A DNA stretch of 38,835 bases from a bacterium CG_4_9_14_3_um_filter_65_15 (GCA_002790835.1 PFVX01000035.1:209305-248139); one strand, 5' to 3'. Counted from the first letter of the stretch, positions 8,426 through 17,585 are shown. Notes: a model not told the origin generated them from the sequence alone. Program-made: numbers and translations.

Positions 8426-11400
8426 TTAGAAGTAGTACCCGATTCCCAACCGGAACAAACGGTGTTGACCGAACGTCCGCGGGTCGACGATGGGAATGTA
8501 TTCGTCCTCGCCATCGCCGTTGGCGTCCTGGAGCAACGCAGAACCGAATTTCCCGGTCTCAGTAAGATAACCGATGCCGAGACTGTTGGCCCCGTTGATC
8601 ATTCCGGGCGAGATGCCTCCGCCGCCTTCAGCGACGACGACGTCCTGGTTCAAGAGGTTGAGCCCCTGAAGCTGCAGGGACAGCCGCTTGCCGTAGAGGT
8701 TGATATTCCGCTCGAACTGGATGCTCAGGGAGTAGGTTGCCGGCAGGCGCTCACTGTTCTCCAGCAGAGGATCCTGCCGCCTGGAGAAGCGGTCGAACGG
8801 CGTCCAGGGGAAACCGCTGCCGTAGGAGAACGTGAAGGAGGTCGACCAGACCCTCGGCTTGGTAAAGAGAACCAGGAGGTTCAGGGTGTGGCGCTGATCC
8901 CAGTCCAGAGGCAATTCCTGGTTGGGCAGGTACTGCAACCCCTCGGGAGCCGAACCGAACGCCGTGTCCGAAGCCACGCCGTCGGCGAAGGAATAGGTGT
9001 AGGTGAAGCGGAACTGGTAATTGTGGCTGTAACGCTTCTCCAGGGTGATCTCGATGCCCCGCGCCGAGGCATACGCCTTGTTGATGTAACGGGCCAGGGT
9101 CTGGCCGGTCGACTCGTCGGTGACCTGGGTGGAGGCGATCAGGTCATAGATGTCCTTGCTGTAGAGCGAGAACTGGCCGGCGATGTAGTCGGTGAACTGG
9201 TGCTTGATGCCCGCCGAATACTGGACCGTGGACTGGGGATCCAGGTTCGGGTTGCCCAGGATGCCCGAATTGCCCACGGGATCCTGGCTGGCGAACAGGA
9301 ACTCGCGTTCGGGGAACTGGACGAATCGCCCGTAATGGAAATGGAACCCGTCGCGGTCGGTGATGGGGAAGGCGAAGCCCAGACGCGGCTGGAAGCTGGT
9401 CTTGTACTTGGTGACGTTCTGGTTCACGTCTTCATTTTCCAGTTGGATTGCCGCGGCCGACCCAGGCGAGAACATGTCCCACCGCAGGCCGTAGTTCACA
9501 ACCATACCTTCGTACTCCCAGCGATCCTGGAGATACCAGTACCCCTCCGGGTTGTAGGTGTGGAACACGTTGCGGTTGGCCCCCTGGGTCCACTCGTTGG
9601 TATACCGGCCCTCACGCATGATCGCGGGATAGACCAGGTTGTACCGCTCGAGGTCGTTGTAGCGAACCCCGACTCCGGTCTCGACGAAATGTCCTCTCCA
9701 GCGCGCGGAAACCAGCTCGAAGCCCAGGCTGTAGGTCCGGCTGTACTCCTCGCCGTAGAAGAAGTTGTCACTGGTGGTCACGAAGTAGGGACTCAACGGA
9801 TCGGTGTAGTAATCCGAGCCCACCTGATAGATCCGGTGCTGGCCGAAGAACAGCCCCGGAGACCAGATACCGCCGTGGTTGTATTCCCAGGGATCCTTGC
9901 CGGCCACATCGGTGCGGGTATCGAAAGCCACCAGGCCGAGGCGAAGGGTGTAGAAGGTGTCGTTGGAAAGGTTGTGACGCCAGACGATCTTGCCCACCTG
10001 TCCGACACTCCTGGAGCTCGTCAGGTTATCGGCACTGTTGAAGGACGTGTAGGAACTGTCCTCCGCCACGGTGGAATAGGATGAGTACGGATACTTGAAA
10101 CCATCGAACTCGGCGTGGGCGATGACGGTGTGGATACTGTTGTCGACGGCGCTGCGCACTTCGAGGATGGGCATGGCCGAACGCAACTCGCTGGAGTTGC
10201 GGGTATCCACAACCAGGGCCGAACGGGAGTTTTGCAGCAGGGTGTCGTACCAGGGCCCGTAGTAGACAGGAACGGTACCGCCGGTCGCGAACCAGGTTTG
10301 ATCCCGGTTACGCTGGATGACCTCGGGCATGTAAAGCACCCGCTTCGCGTAACCTTCCACGCTCCAGTTGGGCCGGTATGATTCGGCAAGGCTCGTCGAG
10401 TAGGAATATTCGACCGAGACCTTTTTGTTCTCCGAAACGGTATAGGCCAGCTTGGCCGAACCCTTGGCGGAGTTGAACTGCCGGCGACGGAACTTGAAGA
10501 GGGTCGTGTTGCCCAGGTTGACCTTGTACTCGGGACGGTCGGCCACCGAGGTGTTTTCGCCGTCATCGAAAGCCAAATCCCCGGACAGGTAATAGGTCAG
10601 ACCCTTGATCATGCTGGGCCCGCCGAATCCGTACTCGAAACGGTCGAAATTGGTGTAGGTCTTGTCCTGACGGCCCCAGTCGTTGGTCAGGTAGCGGATG
10701 CCGCCGCCGAATTTCTCGCCACCCTCTTTGGTGGTGATGTTGACCACGCCCGACAAGGCGTTGCCGTACTTGGCGTCCAGTCCGCCCGTGATGAAGCTCA
10801 TGTTTTCCACGGCCAGAGAGGAAACTTCCAACGAACCGGTGCCCAGGGGATTATCCACCGAGACGCCGTCGATCTGCATGGTGACCTCGCCGGAACGGCC
10901 GCCACGGACGAAGAGCTGGCCCGCCCGATAGACCACACCGGCGGTTTTCGACAAGGCCTCTTCCACCGAATCGATCGCGTATTTCTCGAAGGTCTCCGAG
11001 CCGACGTTCTGTTCCGTGGTGGCGGTATTGACATCCACCATGTATTCCTCGCCCTCGACCTCGAACGGGTTGAGGGTCTCCACGATGACGGCTTTCATAT
11101 CGAAGACCAGGTTTTTGATATCACCTGCGGCCAGCTTCACGGTCTGTTCGACCGGAGCATAACCGAGATACAGAACCTTTACGGTGTAGGTGCCGGGAGC
11201 CATTCCCTTGAAGTAGAACACGCCTCCGCCAAGGGACATTGTCCCTCGCGTCGTGCCAACAAGCAGGACATTGGCATAGTCGAGCAGGTCTCCGGATTCG
11301 GAATCACGGACAACACCTTTGATGGAAGCGGGCGCGCCCTGCGCGGCGACCTCAATCGGAAGGATGGCCGATGCCAAAACCAGAAGAATGCCGCAAGACC

Positions 11401-11431
11401 AAAGCCACTTGATCCGGTGACGCCGGAGCAT
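8426..11431 (-). CDS. TonB-dependent receptor with carboxypeptidase-regulatory-like N-terminus
   Basis: A 1001-residue outer-membrane receptor. A signal peptide (1-31) precedes a carboxypeptidase-regulatory-like Ig fold (about 36-114, IKGVVRDSESGDLLDYANV), then a plug domain (about 130-250, with LFVRGGRSGEV and DGVSVDNPLGTG) and a 22-strand-type barrel ending in an aromatic residue (LGIGYYF). This layout is that of the CarboxypepD_reg/plug/barrel receptors common in FCB bacteria. ATG at 11431 has GGAG seven bases upstream and gives the signal peptide; a GTG at 11515 in frame would add 28 unlikely residues. No lipoprotein partner typical of SusD lies nearby. The ligand cannot be told from sequence. 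It is expressed from the strong promoter at 11632-11660 and is probably cotranscribed with the two genes downstream. Confidence 0.93.
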   Translation of the reverse strand: MLRRHRIKWLWSCGILLVLASAILPIEVAAQGAPASIKGVVRDSESGDLLDYANVLLVGTTRGTMSLGGGVFYFKGMAPGTYTVKVLYLGYAPVEQTVKLAAGDIKNLVFDMKAVIVETLNPFEVEGEEYMVDVNTATTEQNVGSETFEKYAIDSVEEALSKTAGVVYRAGQLFVRGGRSGEVTMQIDGVSVDNPLGTGSLEVSSLAVENMSFITGGLDAKYGNALSGVVNITTKEGGEKFGGGIRYLTNDWGRQDKTYTNFDRFEYGFGGPSMIKGLTYYLSGDLAFDDGENTSVADRPEYKVNLGNTTLFKFRRRQFNSAKGSAKLAYTVSENKKVSVEYSYSTSLAESYRPNWSVEGYAKRVLYMPEVIQRNRDQTWFATGGTVPVYYGPWYDTLLQNSRSALVVDTRNSSELRSAMPILEVRSAVDNSIHTVIAHAEFDGFKYPYSSYSTVAEDSSYTSFNSADNLTSSRSVGQVGKIVWRHNLSNDTFYTLRLGLVAFDTRTDVAGKDPWEYNHGGIWSPGLFFGQHRIYQVGSDYYTDPLSPYFVTTSDNFFYGEEYSRTYSLGFELVSARWRGHFVETGVGVRYNDLERYNLVYPAIMREGRYTNEWTQGANRNVFHTYNPEGYWYLQDRWEYEGMVVNYGLRWDMFSPGSAAAIQLENEDVNQNVTKYKTSFQPRLGFAFPITDRDGFHFHYGRFVQFPEREFLFASQDPVGNSGILGNPNLDPQSTVQYSAGIKHQFTDYIAGQFSLYSKDIYDLIASTQVTDESTGQTLARYINKAYASARGIEITLEKRYSHNYQFRFTYTYSFADGVASDTAFGSAPEGLQYLPNQELPLDWDQRHTLNLLVLFTKPRVWSTSFTFSYGSGFPWTPFDRFSRRQDPLLENSERLPATYSLSIQFERNINLYGKRLSLQLQGLNLLNQDVVVAEGGGGISPGMINGANSLGIGYLTETGKFGSALLQDANGDGEDEYIPIVDPRTFGQHRLFRLGIGYYF

Positions 11432-11631
11432 ACGCGGGCTCCTTTCCGAGGGAACATATCCGGCCGAATCGGGGTTCCGCACGGAACCTGGAATCTGAAT
11501 TCTCTTCTTGTTCACTGGACCTTGCCGGGCAGTGTGGGGGTGCCTGATTCAACCAGTGTTGCCGCCATTTCCGAGGGACAAATCGGCAACCTCGAACCGG
11601 TCCGGGGCAGCCGCGCCGCAACTGGTGTTTG

Positions 11632-11660
11632 AATATAGAGATTGGCCCATATCGTGTCAA
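11632..11660 (-). promoter_or_regulatory. Near-consensus sigma70 promoter for the receptor operon
   Basis: On the minus strand, a perfect TTGACA (11655-11660), 17 bases, then TATATT (11632-11637), the closest match to consensus in the window. Transcription would start near 11625, leaving a leader of about 195 bases before the receptor ATG. The leader includes a 6-base stem, 11473-11488. The ABC operon upstream has no visible terminator before this point. Confidence 0.85.
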
Positions 11661-11679
11661 TAAATTGTGAGAGGAGGCC

Positions 11680-13308
11680 TCAAGGCAGTTCGCTGCACCG
11701 CACCCAATGCCCCGCACGAAGTTCCGCCAAGGGCGGCAAACCCTTGGCACAGTTCGCGGTGGCGAGACCGCACCGCCCCAGGTAGGGGCAAAGACCCGGC
11801 TGGGCCAAAGGCCGGGACCCCAGGGCCGCCGTGGCAGCGATCGAAATGTCCAACAGGGATTTTGTGTACGGATGCCAAGGTTCGTCGCCCCCGGCGAAGC
11901 GTTCCAGAATCAGACCGTCCAGCATGACCAGGGTTTCCCGGCAGGTCCTGCGCAACAAGGGCAGGTCGTGCGAGATCAGCAGCACGGCAAGTTTCCGCCG
12001 CCCGCATATCTCGAGCAACAATTTGAGAATCCGATCGCGCGAAACAGGGTCGAGCTGGGTTGTCGGTTCATCGGCGATCAGCACCGCGGGACTCGCCGCC
12101 AGGCAGCGGGCCAGGGCGACCCTTTGCCTTTGTCCTCCGGACATCATGTGCGGCAGACGCGCGCTCAACTTGCGCTCCAACCCCACCTCTTCCAGGAGCC
12201 GCTCGCAGAGTCCGGCGCCGGCCGGACCCGCAGCCTCGGCGAGAGCGTCCTCTACGGTCTGCCGCGGATCGAGGCTCCCGCCGGGGTCCTGGAACAATAC
12301 CTGGATGCGACGGCGTGCGCGGCGCAACGGCGCACCCTGGAGGGCCAGGAAATCCCTGCCCTCCAGGGTGACGCGGCCGGCGGTGGGGACCAGATGCCCG
12401 GCCATCGCCAGGGCCAGGGATGACTTGCCGCAGCCGGATTCCCCGGCCAACCCCGTGACCATCCCGGGGCGCAAGCTCAGATCGACGCCCGACACGGCCT
12501 CGCGGCTGCGGGTGCCCGGTTTGCCGTGGACCACCACCAAGTGTTCGACCTGAAGAACGGGACTGGTCTCGTCGAAGTCGGGGACCTCCGACGCGCAGAA
12601 AGATTCCGCCTCACCCGACACCGCCGCCAACACACCTTCGCGAAGTTCGAGCAGTGGATACCCCTGGCGACGCGCCAGCGCCAGGTCATGCGTGATCAAC
12701 AACAGGGCCATGTCGCGACGCCGGCGAATCTCCTCGATCAGCGCCAGGACCGCGCCCCGGGTCTCGGCGTCGAGGGCCGAAGTGATCTCATCGGCCACCA
12801 GCAGGCGCGGCCGGCAGGCCAGGGCGCAGGCCAACAACACCCGTTGCCGCATGCCACCGCTCAACTGATGCGGGTAGGCGGTGCCGACCTGTTCAAGATC
12901 GTCCAGCCGCACCTCATCCAGCAGGGCCCTGACGGCCTCATGACGCTCCCGGCCCTTCAGGCCCTGGTGCAGACTCAAGGTCTCCCCCAGTTGCCGGCCC
13001 ACGCTGAGTACGGGATTGAGAGCGGTACGGGGTTCCTGCAGGATCATGGTCATCCCCTTGCCGCGCACACCCCGCCAATCCTTCGCCTGCCGCAGGGTTC
13101 GCCCCTGCCAGAAAATGTCTCCCGACCAGCGGACCCCGGGAGGATTCAGCCCCATCAGGCAACGAGCCAGGAGGGTTTTTCCGGCTCCCGAAGGGCCGGT
13201 TACGGCCAGCGACCCACCGGCCGCCAGGTCCAGATCCAATCCGTTGAGAACGGTCCGGTCCCCGAAGCCCAACTGCAGATTCCTGATTTCCAGCAGGGCT
13301 TCAGACAC
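11680..13308 (-). CDS. Dipeptide/oligopeptide-type ABC transporter, fused double ATPase
   Basis: A 542-residue protein carrying two complete ABC ATPase domains in tandem, equivalent to a DppD-DppF or OppD-OppF fusion. First domain: Walker A GPSGAGKT (38-45), signature LSGGMRQR (149-156), Walker B with DE at 173-174. Second domain: GESGCGKS (289-296), MSGGQRQR (389-396), Walker B with DE at 413-414. The tail after the second domain has the cysteine-rich end of peptide ABC ATPases (CPYLGRCGLATANC), which in relatives can bind an iron-sulfur cluster. The start overlaps the end of the upstream permease by 8 bases, so translation is coupled. Substrate could be peptides, nickel or another small solute; no binding protein lies beside it to decide. 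Confidence 0.92.
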   Translation of the reverse strand: MSEALLEIRNLQLGFGDRTVLNGLDLDLAAGGSLAVTGPSGAGKTLLARCLMGLNPPGVRWSGDIFWQGRTLRQAKDWRGVRGKGMTMILQEPRTALNPVLSVGRQLGETLSLHQGLKGRERHEAVRALLDEVRLDDLEQVGTAYPHQLSGGMRQRVLLACALACRPRLLVADEITSALDAETRGAVLALIEEIRRRRDMALLLITHDLALARRQGYPLLELREGVLAAVSGEAESFCASEVPDFDETSPVLQVEHLVVVHGKPGTRSREAVSGVDLSLRPGMVTGLAGESGCGKSSLALAMAGHLVPTAGRVTLEGRDFLALQGAPLRRARRRIQVLFQDPGGSLDPRQTVEDALAEAAGPAGAGLCERLLEEVGLERKLSARLPHMMSGGQRQRVALARCLAASPAVLIADEPTTQLDPVSRDRILKLLLEICGRRKLAVLLISHDLPLLRRTCRETLVMLDGLILERFAGGDEPWHPYTKSLLDISIAATAALGSRPLAQPGLCPYLGRCGLATANCAKGLPPLAELRAGHWVRCSELP

Positions 13309-14155
13309 GGGCGCCCTTTCCGCGCCGGGGATCCAGCCGCTCGCGCAGCCCGTCTCCCAGCAGGTTGTAACCCACCACGGTCAGGGTGATGGCCAGCCCC
13401 GGGAACGTCACCAGCCACCAACCCTCCAGGAGGTGATTCCGCCCCTGTTGGATCATCTGGCCCCAGCTGACGACGGGGTCCTGGACTCCCAGCCCCAGGA
13501 AGCTGAGAAAGGACTCGGCGAGGATGGCGCCGCCCACCCGCAAGGCGGCGGCAACGATGACGGTGGGCATCAGGTTCGGCAGCACGTGACGCCAGGCGAT
13601 TCGCCAGGGCGAGAGGCCCAGCCCGCGGGCGGCGGCGACGAAATCGCGCTCCCGCAGACCGAGGGCCTCGGCCCGCACCAGCCTGGCCACGGGCATCCAG
13701 CCGGTCAACCCCAGCACCAGGATGATCAGTCCCGCCGACGGCGCGGACAGGGAGATCAGCAACAGGACCAGGAAGATGCGCGGGAATGCCATGAAAGCGT
13801 CGGTGATTAGCATCAGCGCCCGGTCCATGCCTCGCGCCCCGAGCCCGGCGGCCAAGCCCACCCCCACCCCGAGGACCAAGGCAACCAGGACCGACATCCA
13901 GCCGATCACCAGGGAGATGCGACTGCCCAGAATGAGGCGTGACAGGACGTCCCGACCCAGCACGTCGGTCCCCAGGGGATGACCCGAGCCGGGCGGAGCC
14001 AACCCCAGGGTGCTCATCGCCGCAGGATCCCGCGGCACGAGCCAGGGCGCCGCCACCGCGACCAGCAGCAGGGCGCCACAGATGACCATGCCCACGGTCA
14101 GGACCGGGCTGGACCACCGCCCCCTCTTGCCCCTGCCCTGCCCGCCGGGAGTCAT
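13301..14155 (-). CDS. ABC transporter permease, DppC/OppC type
   Basis: A 284-residue inner-membrane permease. A basic N-terminus precedes the first helix (about 18-38) and the DppC-type segment PGSGHPLGTDVLGRDVLSR. The binding-protein-dependent transport domain follows, with an EAA-type cytoplasmic loop (RARGL equivalents in FVAAARGLGLSPWRIAWRH). The frame is open much further upstream, but ATG at 14155 overlaps the stop of the other permease in an ATGA arrangement, which is typical of coupled translation and fits the family's length. It pairs with the DppB-type permease to form the membrane channel and with the double ATPase downstream. Confidence 0.93.
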   Translation of the reverse strand: MTPGGQGRGKRGRWSSPVLTVGMVICGALLLVAVAAPWLVPRDPAAMSTLGLAPPGSGHPLGTDVLGRDVLSRLILGSRISLVIGWMSVLVALVLGVGVGLAAGLGARGMDRALMLITDAFMAFPRIFLVLLLISLSAPSAGLIILVLGLTGWMPVARLVRAEALGLRERDFVAAARGLGLSPWRIAWRHVLPNLMPTVIVAAALRVGGAILAESFLSFLGLGVQDPVVSWGQMIQQGRNHLLEGWWLVTFPGLAITLTVVGYNLLGDGLRERLDPRRGKGARV

Positions 14156-15159
14156 CGCCCGACCTCCCCATCCGCTGCGATCCGGATGCGGGGATCCAGC
14201 AGGTGGTAACCGATATCGGCGAGCAGCGAACCGGTCACGACCAGCATGGCGGCCAGGGAGGTTGTGGCCATGATCAGCGGATAGTCCCGACTCCAGATCG
14301 CATCCACCGTAACCCTTCCCATGCCCGGCCACCCGAATACCGATTCCACCACCACGGCTCCCCCCAGGAGGAAGGGAAGGTGCAGACCCATCTGGGTCAC
14401 CAGAGGCAGCAGGGCGTTGCGCAGGGCGTGACGCCACAATACGAGCCGTTCGGGAATCCCCCGGGCGCGGGCGGTCAGGATGTAATCCTGGTCCAGGGCC
14501 TCTTCCAGGGATGCCCGCAGGAACCGGGCGGTGCCCATGTACGAAACCAGGGCCAGGACCCCGGCGGGCAGGACCAGGTGTCGGCACAGGTCCAGGAAAC
14601 CCGTCCACGGCCCCATGAAGGCCGCGTCCGGAGCGTGCATGCCGCCGAGAGGAAACCAGCCGGCCTTGGCCCCGAGGACCAGGATGGCCATCAACCCCAG
14701 CCAGAACGAGGGCAGGGAATAGAGGGTCAGCCCGGTCAGATTGAGCCAACGTTCGAGCGCCCTCCCGCGCCCCACAGCCATGCCCATCCCCACGACCAGC
14801 GCCAGGAGCAGGTGCGCCAGGTAGGCGGTCACCGTCAGCACCAGGGTCGCCGGTACGGTCTCGGCCAGGATGTCGCGAACGGGCCGGTGCTGGCTGATGC
14901 TGTTGCCCCAGTCGCCCTGCAGCGCCGCTCCGGCCCAGTGCAGGTACTGGCCGGCCAGAGAACCGTCCAGACCCAGTTGTTGCCGCATAAGGGTCTGGTC
15001 GGCTCGGGACATCCCTTCGCTCACCATCTGGTCCAGGGGATCCCCGGGCGCCAGCCGCACGATCCAGAACACCGCGGACATCAGCACCACCAGCAGCAAA
15101 GCCGTCGTGGCGATCCGTTGCAGGACCCAGATTCCCAGGTTTTCGGGAGAATGGCTCAT
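14152..15159 (-). CDS. ABC transporter permease, DppB/OppB type
   Basis: A 335-residue permease of the DppB family. It starts with the family's first helix and the conserved loop (VFWIVRLAPGDPLDQMV), and has about six membrane helices and an EAA loop (QDYILTARARGIPERLV). The periplasmic stretch includes the LGLDGSLAGQYLHW segment common to DppB proteins. The start codon has only a weak ribosome site. It is the first gene of the three-gene importer operon, with a candidate promoter at 15227-15256 about 70 bases upstream. There is no substrate-binding protein gene on either side: the gene beyond is divergent and unrelated. Confidence 0.93.
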   Translation of the reverse strand: MSHSPENLGIWVLQRIATTALLLVVLMSAVFWIVRLAPGDPLDQMVSEGMSRADQTLMRQQLGLDGSLAGQYLHWAGAALQGDWGNSISQHRPVRDILAETVPATLVLTVTAYLAHLLLALVVGMGMAVGRGRALERWLNLTGLTLYSLPSFWLGLMAILVLGAKAGWFPLGGMHAPDAAFMGPWTGFLDLCRHLVLPAGVLALVSYMGTARFLRASLEEALDQDYILTARARGIPERLVLWRHALRNALLPLVTQMGLHLPFLLGGAVVVESVFGWPGMGRVTVDAIWSRDYPLIMATTSLAAMLVVTGSLLADIGYHLLDPRIRIAADGEVGR

Positions 15160-15226
15160 GGCGCGGGCTGCGGCCTTCCTGATGGTCCGTCGGCGGGGAC
15201 CGGGTGTTCCGGTACCGAGGCTGTTG

Positions 15227-15256
15227 ATAGTAGTGAGCCCGGGCGGTGGCGGTCAA
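15227..15256 (-). promoter_or_regulatory. Candidate promoter for the ABC importer operon
   Basis: On the minus strand, TTGACC (15251-15256), 18 bases, then TACTAT (15227-15232). The -35 matches 5 of 6 consensus bases, the -10 matches 4 of 6. The first inverted repeat of this region lies 20 bases upstream of the -35, well placed for an activator or operator. Confidence 0.55.
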
Positions 15257-15275
15257 GGTCGGGTGCGGGTCTATG

Positions 15276-15313
15276 CAGGATGCACCTCGGGCAGGCGAAC
15301 CCGTTGCATCCTG
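15276..15313. repeat. 9-base inverted repeat, candidate operator
   Basis: CAGGATGCA at 15276-15284 and TGCATCCTG at 15305-15313 are perfect reverse complements, 20 bases apart. Inside, CGGG (15288-15291) can pair with CCCG (15300-15303), so the transcript could also fold into one interrupted hairpin. It lies between divergent genes, just upstream of the ABC promoter. Confidence 0.5.
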
Positions 15314-15391
15314 AGCGGCCTTGCGGTTCCTCGTCGTTTCCGCTCATGCCCTCCCGACTTCATCCTTCCCTTTAGTGCCGCGCCAATCCTC

Positions 15392-15433
15392 CGATGAAGA
15401 ACCCGCACCCAGGATGGAATGGTTCTTCCATCG
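15392..15433. repeat. 12-base imperfect inverted repeat
   Basis: CGATGAAGAACC (15392-15403) is the reverse complement of GGTTCTTCCATCG (15421-15433) except for one extra base; the loop is 17 bases. It lies about 85 bases upstream of the lipoprotein gene, in its presumed leader or promoter. No T-run follows on either strand. Confidence 0.5.
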
Positions 15434-15517
15434 CGAAAGAAATGCAGCCCGCAAGGCGGGTGATTCGCACGTCTCGAACAAATCCCCGGTTCCGCACAGG
15501 GAAGAAACGGAAACCAG

Positions 15518-17584
15518 TTGAATCAAGGGACAGCGAAAACCAGCGGCCCCGGCCGCCCCCGCACCATCGCCAAGGGGATGATTCTGACCGGCTGGAGCGC
15601 GGCCGCGTTGATCCTCGGCGGCTGCGACCTCGCCAAACCCGAACTGCCCAGTTTCGACACCCGCCTGACCCTCCCCCTGGGTACGGAGGTCCTGACGGTG
15701 GCCGAAGCCGTGGCGGATGATTCCACCCTGGTGACCGATGGAGAGGGCGGGATCAGCTTCGTGACAGGCGGCCAGCCGCAGACGATCGACCTGGGGATCG
15801 GCATGGAAGTCCAGATTCCCGCCCAGACGATCCGTCAGACCGTCGGTGTCTTTGCGGTCGCTTCACCGGCGCCGTTGACGGTTGACGAATCCCTGGCCGA
15901 AGTCTGGCCCGAGGCGGTCACCCTCGCGGGATCCACGACCCTCGTTCCGCAATTCGACTTCACCGTGGACGCCGGCGACCTGGCCCTCTCCGGTATCGAA
16001 GCGGTGGCTCTCGCAAGCGGCGTGATCACCTGCGCGGTGACCAGCAGCTGGCCCGTCGGCATCAGCGGCAGCGGCCAGGGCGATCCGCTGTTGATGGTCC
16101 TGCGCAACGGAGGAACCGGGGCCGACCTGATGACCATCTCCCTGGGTCCGGTCAGCGCCGGAGGATCGACCCGGACCGAAGTCTCCCTGGCCGGGATGAC
16201 CCTGCCGTCCCGGCTCGAGGTGAGCATCGTCGGTCACGGGGACGGCGCCCTCTCCCCGGTGCCCATCGCCGGCGACGAGTCCCTCTCCGTCGAATTGTCC
16301 TTTTCCGAACTGTCCGCCACCAGCGCCACCGCAGCGGTCGAGGCTCAAACCTTCGACCTGGAATTCACGGCCGATCTGAGCGACGGTGACGCCATCACCC
16401 ACGCCGCCGTCGGCACCGGTTCCCTATCCTTCTACCTCCGCAACGAATTGCCCCTGGACGTGGCGGTGGATCTGGCCTGGGACCGGGTGATCAGGCAGGA
16501 CGGAACGGCGTTGACCACTTCAGCCGTGGTCCCGGCGGCCGGTTCCGTCGTCGTCACCGTCCCGTTTTCGGCCGGCGAGATCGTCGGCACCGGCGATCCG
16601 ATGACGACCTTGACCGCCACGGCACAAGTCAGAACCTCGGGCAGCGGGGGTGAAACCGTCGCCTTGTCCTCCACCCAGGGGTTGGCGGTCGACCTCGCGC
16701 CCGGGGTTCTTTCCTTCACCGAGATCAGCGGCTGTTTCGCCCCCGACAGCTGGGACCTCGACCCTGTCACCGAACAGATCTCCTATCCCGACGACAGCGA
16801 GGGCCTGACCTTCACGCAGGCCGCCCTGGTCATCGAGCTGGGCAACACCGCGGACATGGGAGCCGACCTCGACCTGCGGTTGACCGGAGTCCCCGACCAG
16901 GGCGAGCCGGTCTATCTGGAGGTCCACGAATTCGTCGACCCGGCCGGGGACGGAAGCGGAAAAACCATCCTGATTCTGGACGAGAACAACAGCGAACTGG
17001 TGGATTTCCTGAACACCCGGCCGCAGACCATTTCCCTGGGCGGAACCGCCGGCGTGGCCGATGGAGCCAATTGCGGAACCCTCAGGTCAAGCGACACGCT
17101 GGAAATCTCCTGGCGCTTGACGGTCCCGGTGGTGGTGACCCTGGAGGGCACGAGCCTCGCTGGGGACCCCGAACCCCTGGAGTTGGACGCCGACCTGCAA
17201 TCGGCCATCTCCGACCATGCCGGCGCCGCCGAATTGCAGGCCACCGTCACCAACCACCTGCCCGCCGGATTGCAGCTGTGGGTCCTGGTTGCGGACCGGC
17301 CCGAGGACCTTCCCGGCAACCCCTTGTTGACGGTGGGACCCTTGACCGTGGACGCCGCCCTGATCGACCCCTTTACCGGCGAGGTTGCCGCCAGCGTCGT
17401 CAGCCGGCCCAGCGCCTCGCTGACGGCCGAGGAATCCCGTCTCTTCGGACGCCCCGGCCTGCACACCTTGTATCGGGTCCGGATTCCGGCCAGTGACGGG
17501 ATCCCGGTGAGGTTGATGAGCACGGACTTCCTGGAGGTCTCCGGCTTGCTGGCCATGGACCTGCGCATCGACGAGGAGCTTTGA
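15518..17584 (+). CDS. Unrecognised 688-residue secreted lipoprotein
   Basis: I do not recognise a named family. Seen directly: a basic N-terminus, a hydrophobic stretch and a lipobox ending LGGC (Cys36), so it is most likely a lipoprotein. The mature part opens with PELPSFDTRLTLPLGTEV and is otherwise a long run of predicted beta strands, rich in Val, Thr, Asp, Ala and Gly, without obvious catalytic motifs. Only a few cysteines occur. The TTG start at 15518 is uncertain; ATG at 15578 would give a compact lipoprotein signal but has a poorly spaced ribosome site. It is separated by one base from the outer-membrane barrel gene downstream, so the two are almost certainly co-translated. From memory, lipoproteins with this kind of opening recur in FCB-type genomes, but I cannot verify that here. 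Probable location: outer membrane, face unknown. Confidence 0.75.
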   Translation: MNQGTAKTSGPGRPRTIAKGMILTGWSAAALILGGCDLAKPELPSFDTRLTLPLGTEVLTVAEAVADDSTLVTDGEGGISFVTGGQPQTIDLGIGMEVQIPAQTIRQTVGVFAVASPAPLTVDESLAEVWPEAVTLAGSTTLVPQFDFTVDAGDLALSGIEAVALASGVITCAVTSSWPVGISGSGQGDPLLMVLRNGGTGADLMTISLGPVSAGGSTRTEVSLAGMTLPSRLEVSIVGHGDGALSPVPIAGDESLSVELSFSELSATSATAAVEAQTFDLEFTADLSDGDAITHAAVGTGSLSFYLRNELPLDVAVDLAWDRVIRQDGTALTTSAVVPAAGSVVVTVPFSAGEIVGTGDPMTTLTATAQVRTSGSGGETVALSSTQGLAVDLAPGVLSFTEISGCFAPDSWDLDPVTEQISYPDDSEGLTFTQAALVIELGNTADMGADLDLRLTGVPDQGEPVYLEVHEFVDPAGDGSGKTILILDENNSELVDFLNTRPQTISLGGTAGVADGANCGTLRSSDTLEISWRLTVPVVVTLEGTSLAGDPEPLELDADLQSAISDHAGAAELQATVTNHLPAGLQLWVLVADRPEDLPGNPLLTVGPLTVDAALIDPFTGEVAASVVSRPSASLTAEESRLFGRPGLHTLYRVRIPASDGIPVRLMSTDFLEVSGLLAMDLRIDEEL

Positions 17585-17585
17585 G

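Larger units (their letters stand above)
15160..15517. other. Divergent intergenic region with two inverted repeats
   Basis: 358 bases without a convincing gene between the leftward ABC operon and the rightward lipoprotein gene. It holds the candidate ABC promoter (15227-15256) and two inverted repeats. The first is 15276-15284 against 15305-15313, with 9-base arms plus an inner CGGG/CCCG pairing. The second is 15392-15403 against 15421-15433, with 12-base arms and one bulged base. Neither is followed by a T-run, so regulator sites or RNA structures are more likely than terminators. I found no convincing plus-strand promoter for the lipoprotein gene. Confidence 0.6.

Noticed and set aside
6583-8565. 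A 660-codon open frame antisense to the secreted protein gene
   Set aside because: The opposite strand encodes a protein with signal peptide and sorting domain; this frame has neither motifs nor a start site.
14153-15256. Upstream extension of the DppC-type permease frame
   Set aside because: It would overlap the whole DppB-type permease. The ATGA overlap at 14152-14155 and family length support the short form.
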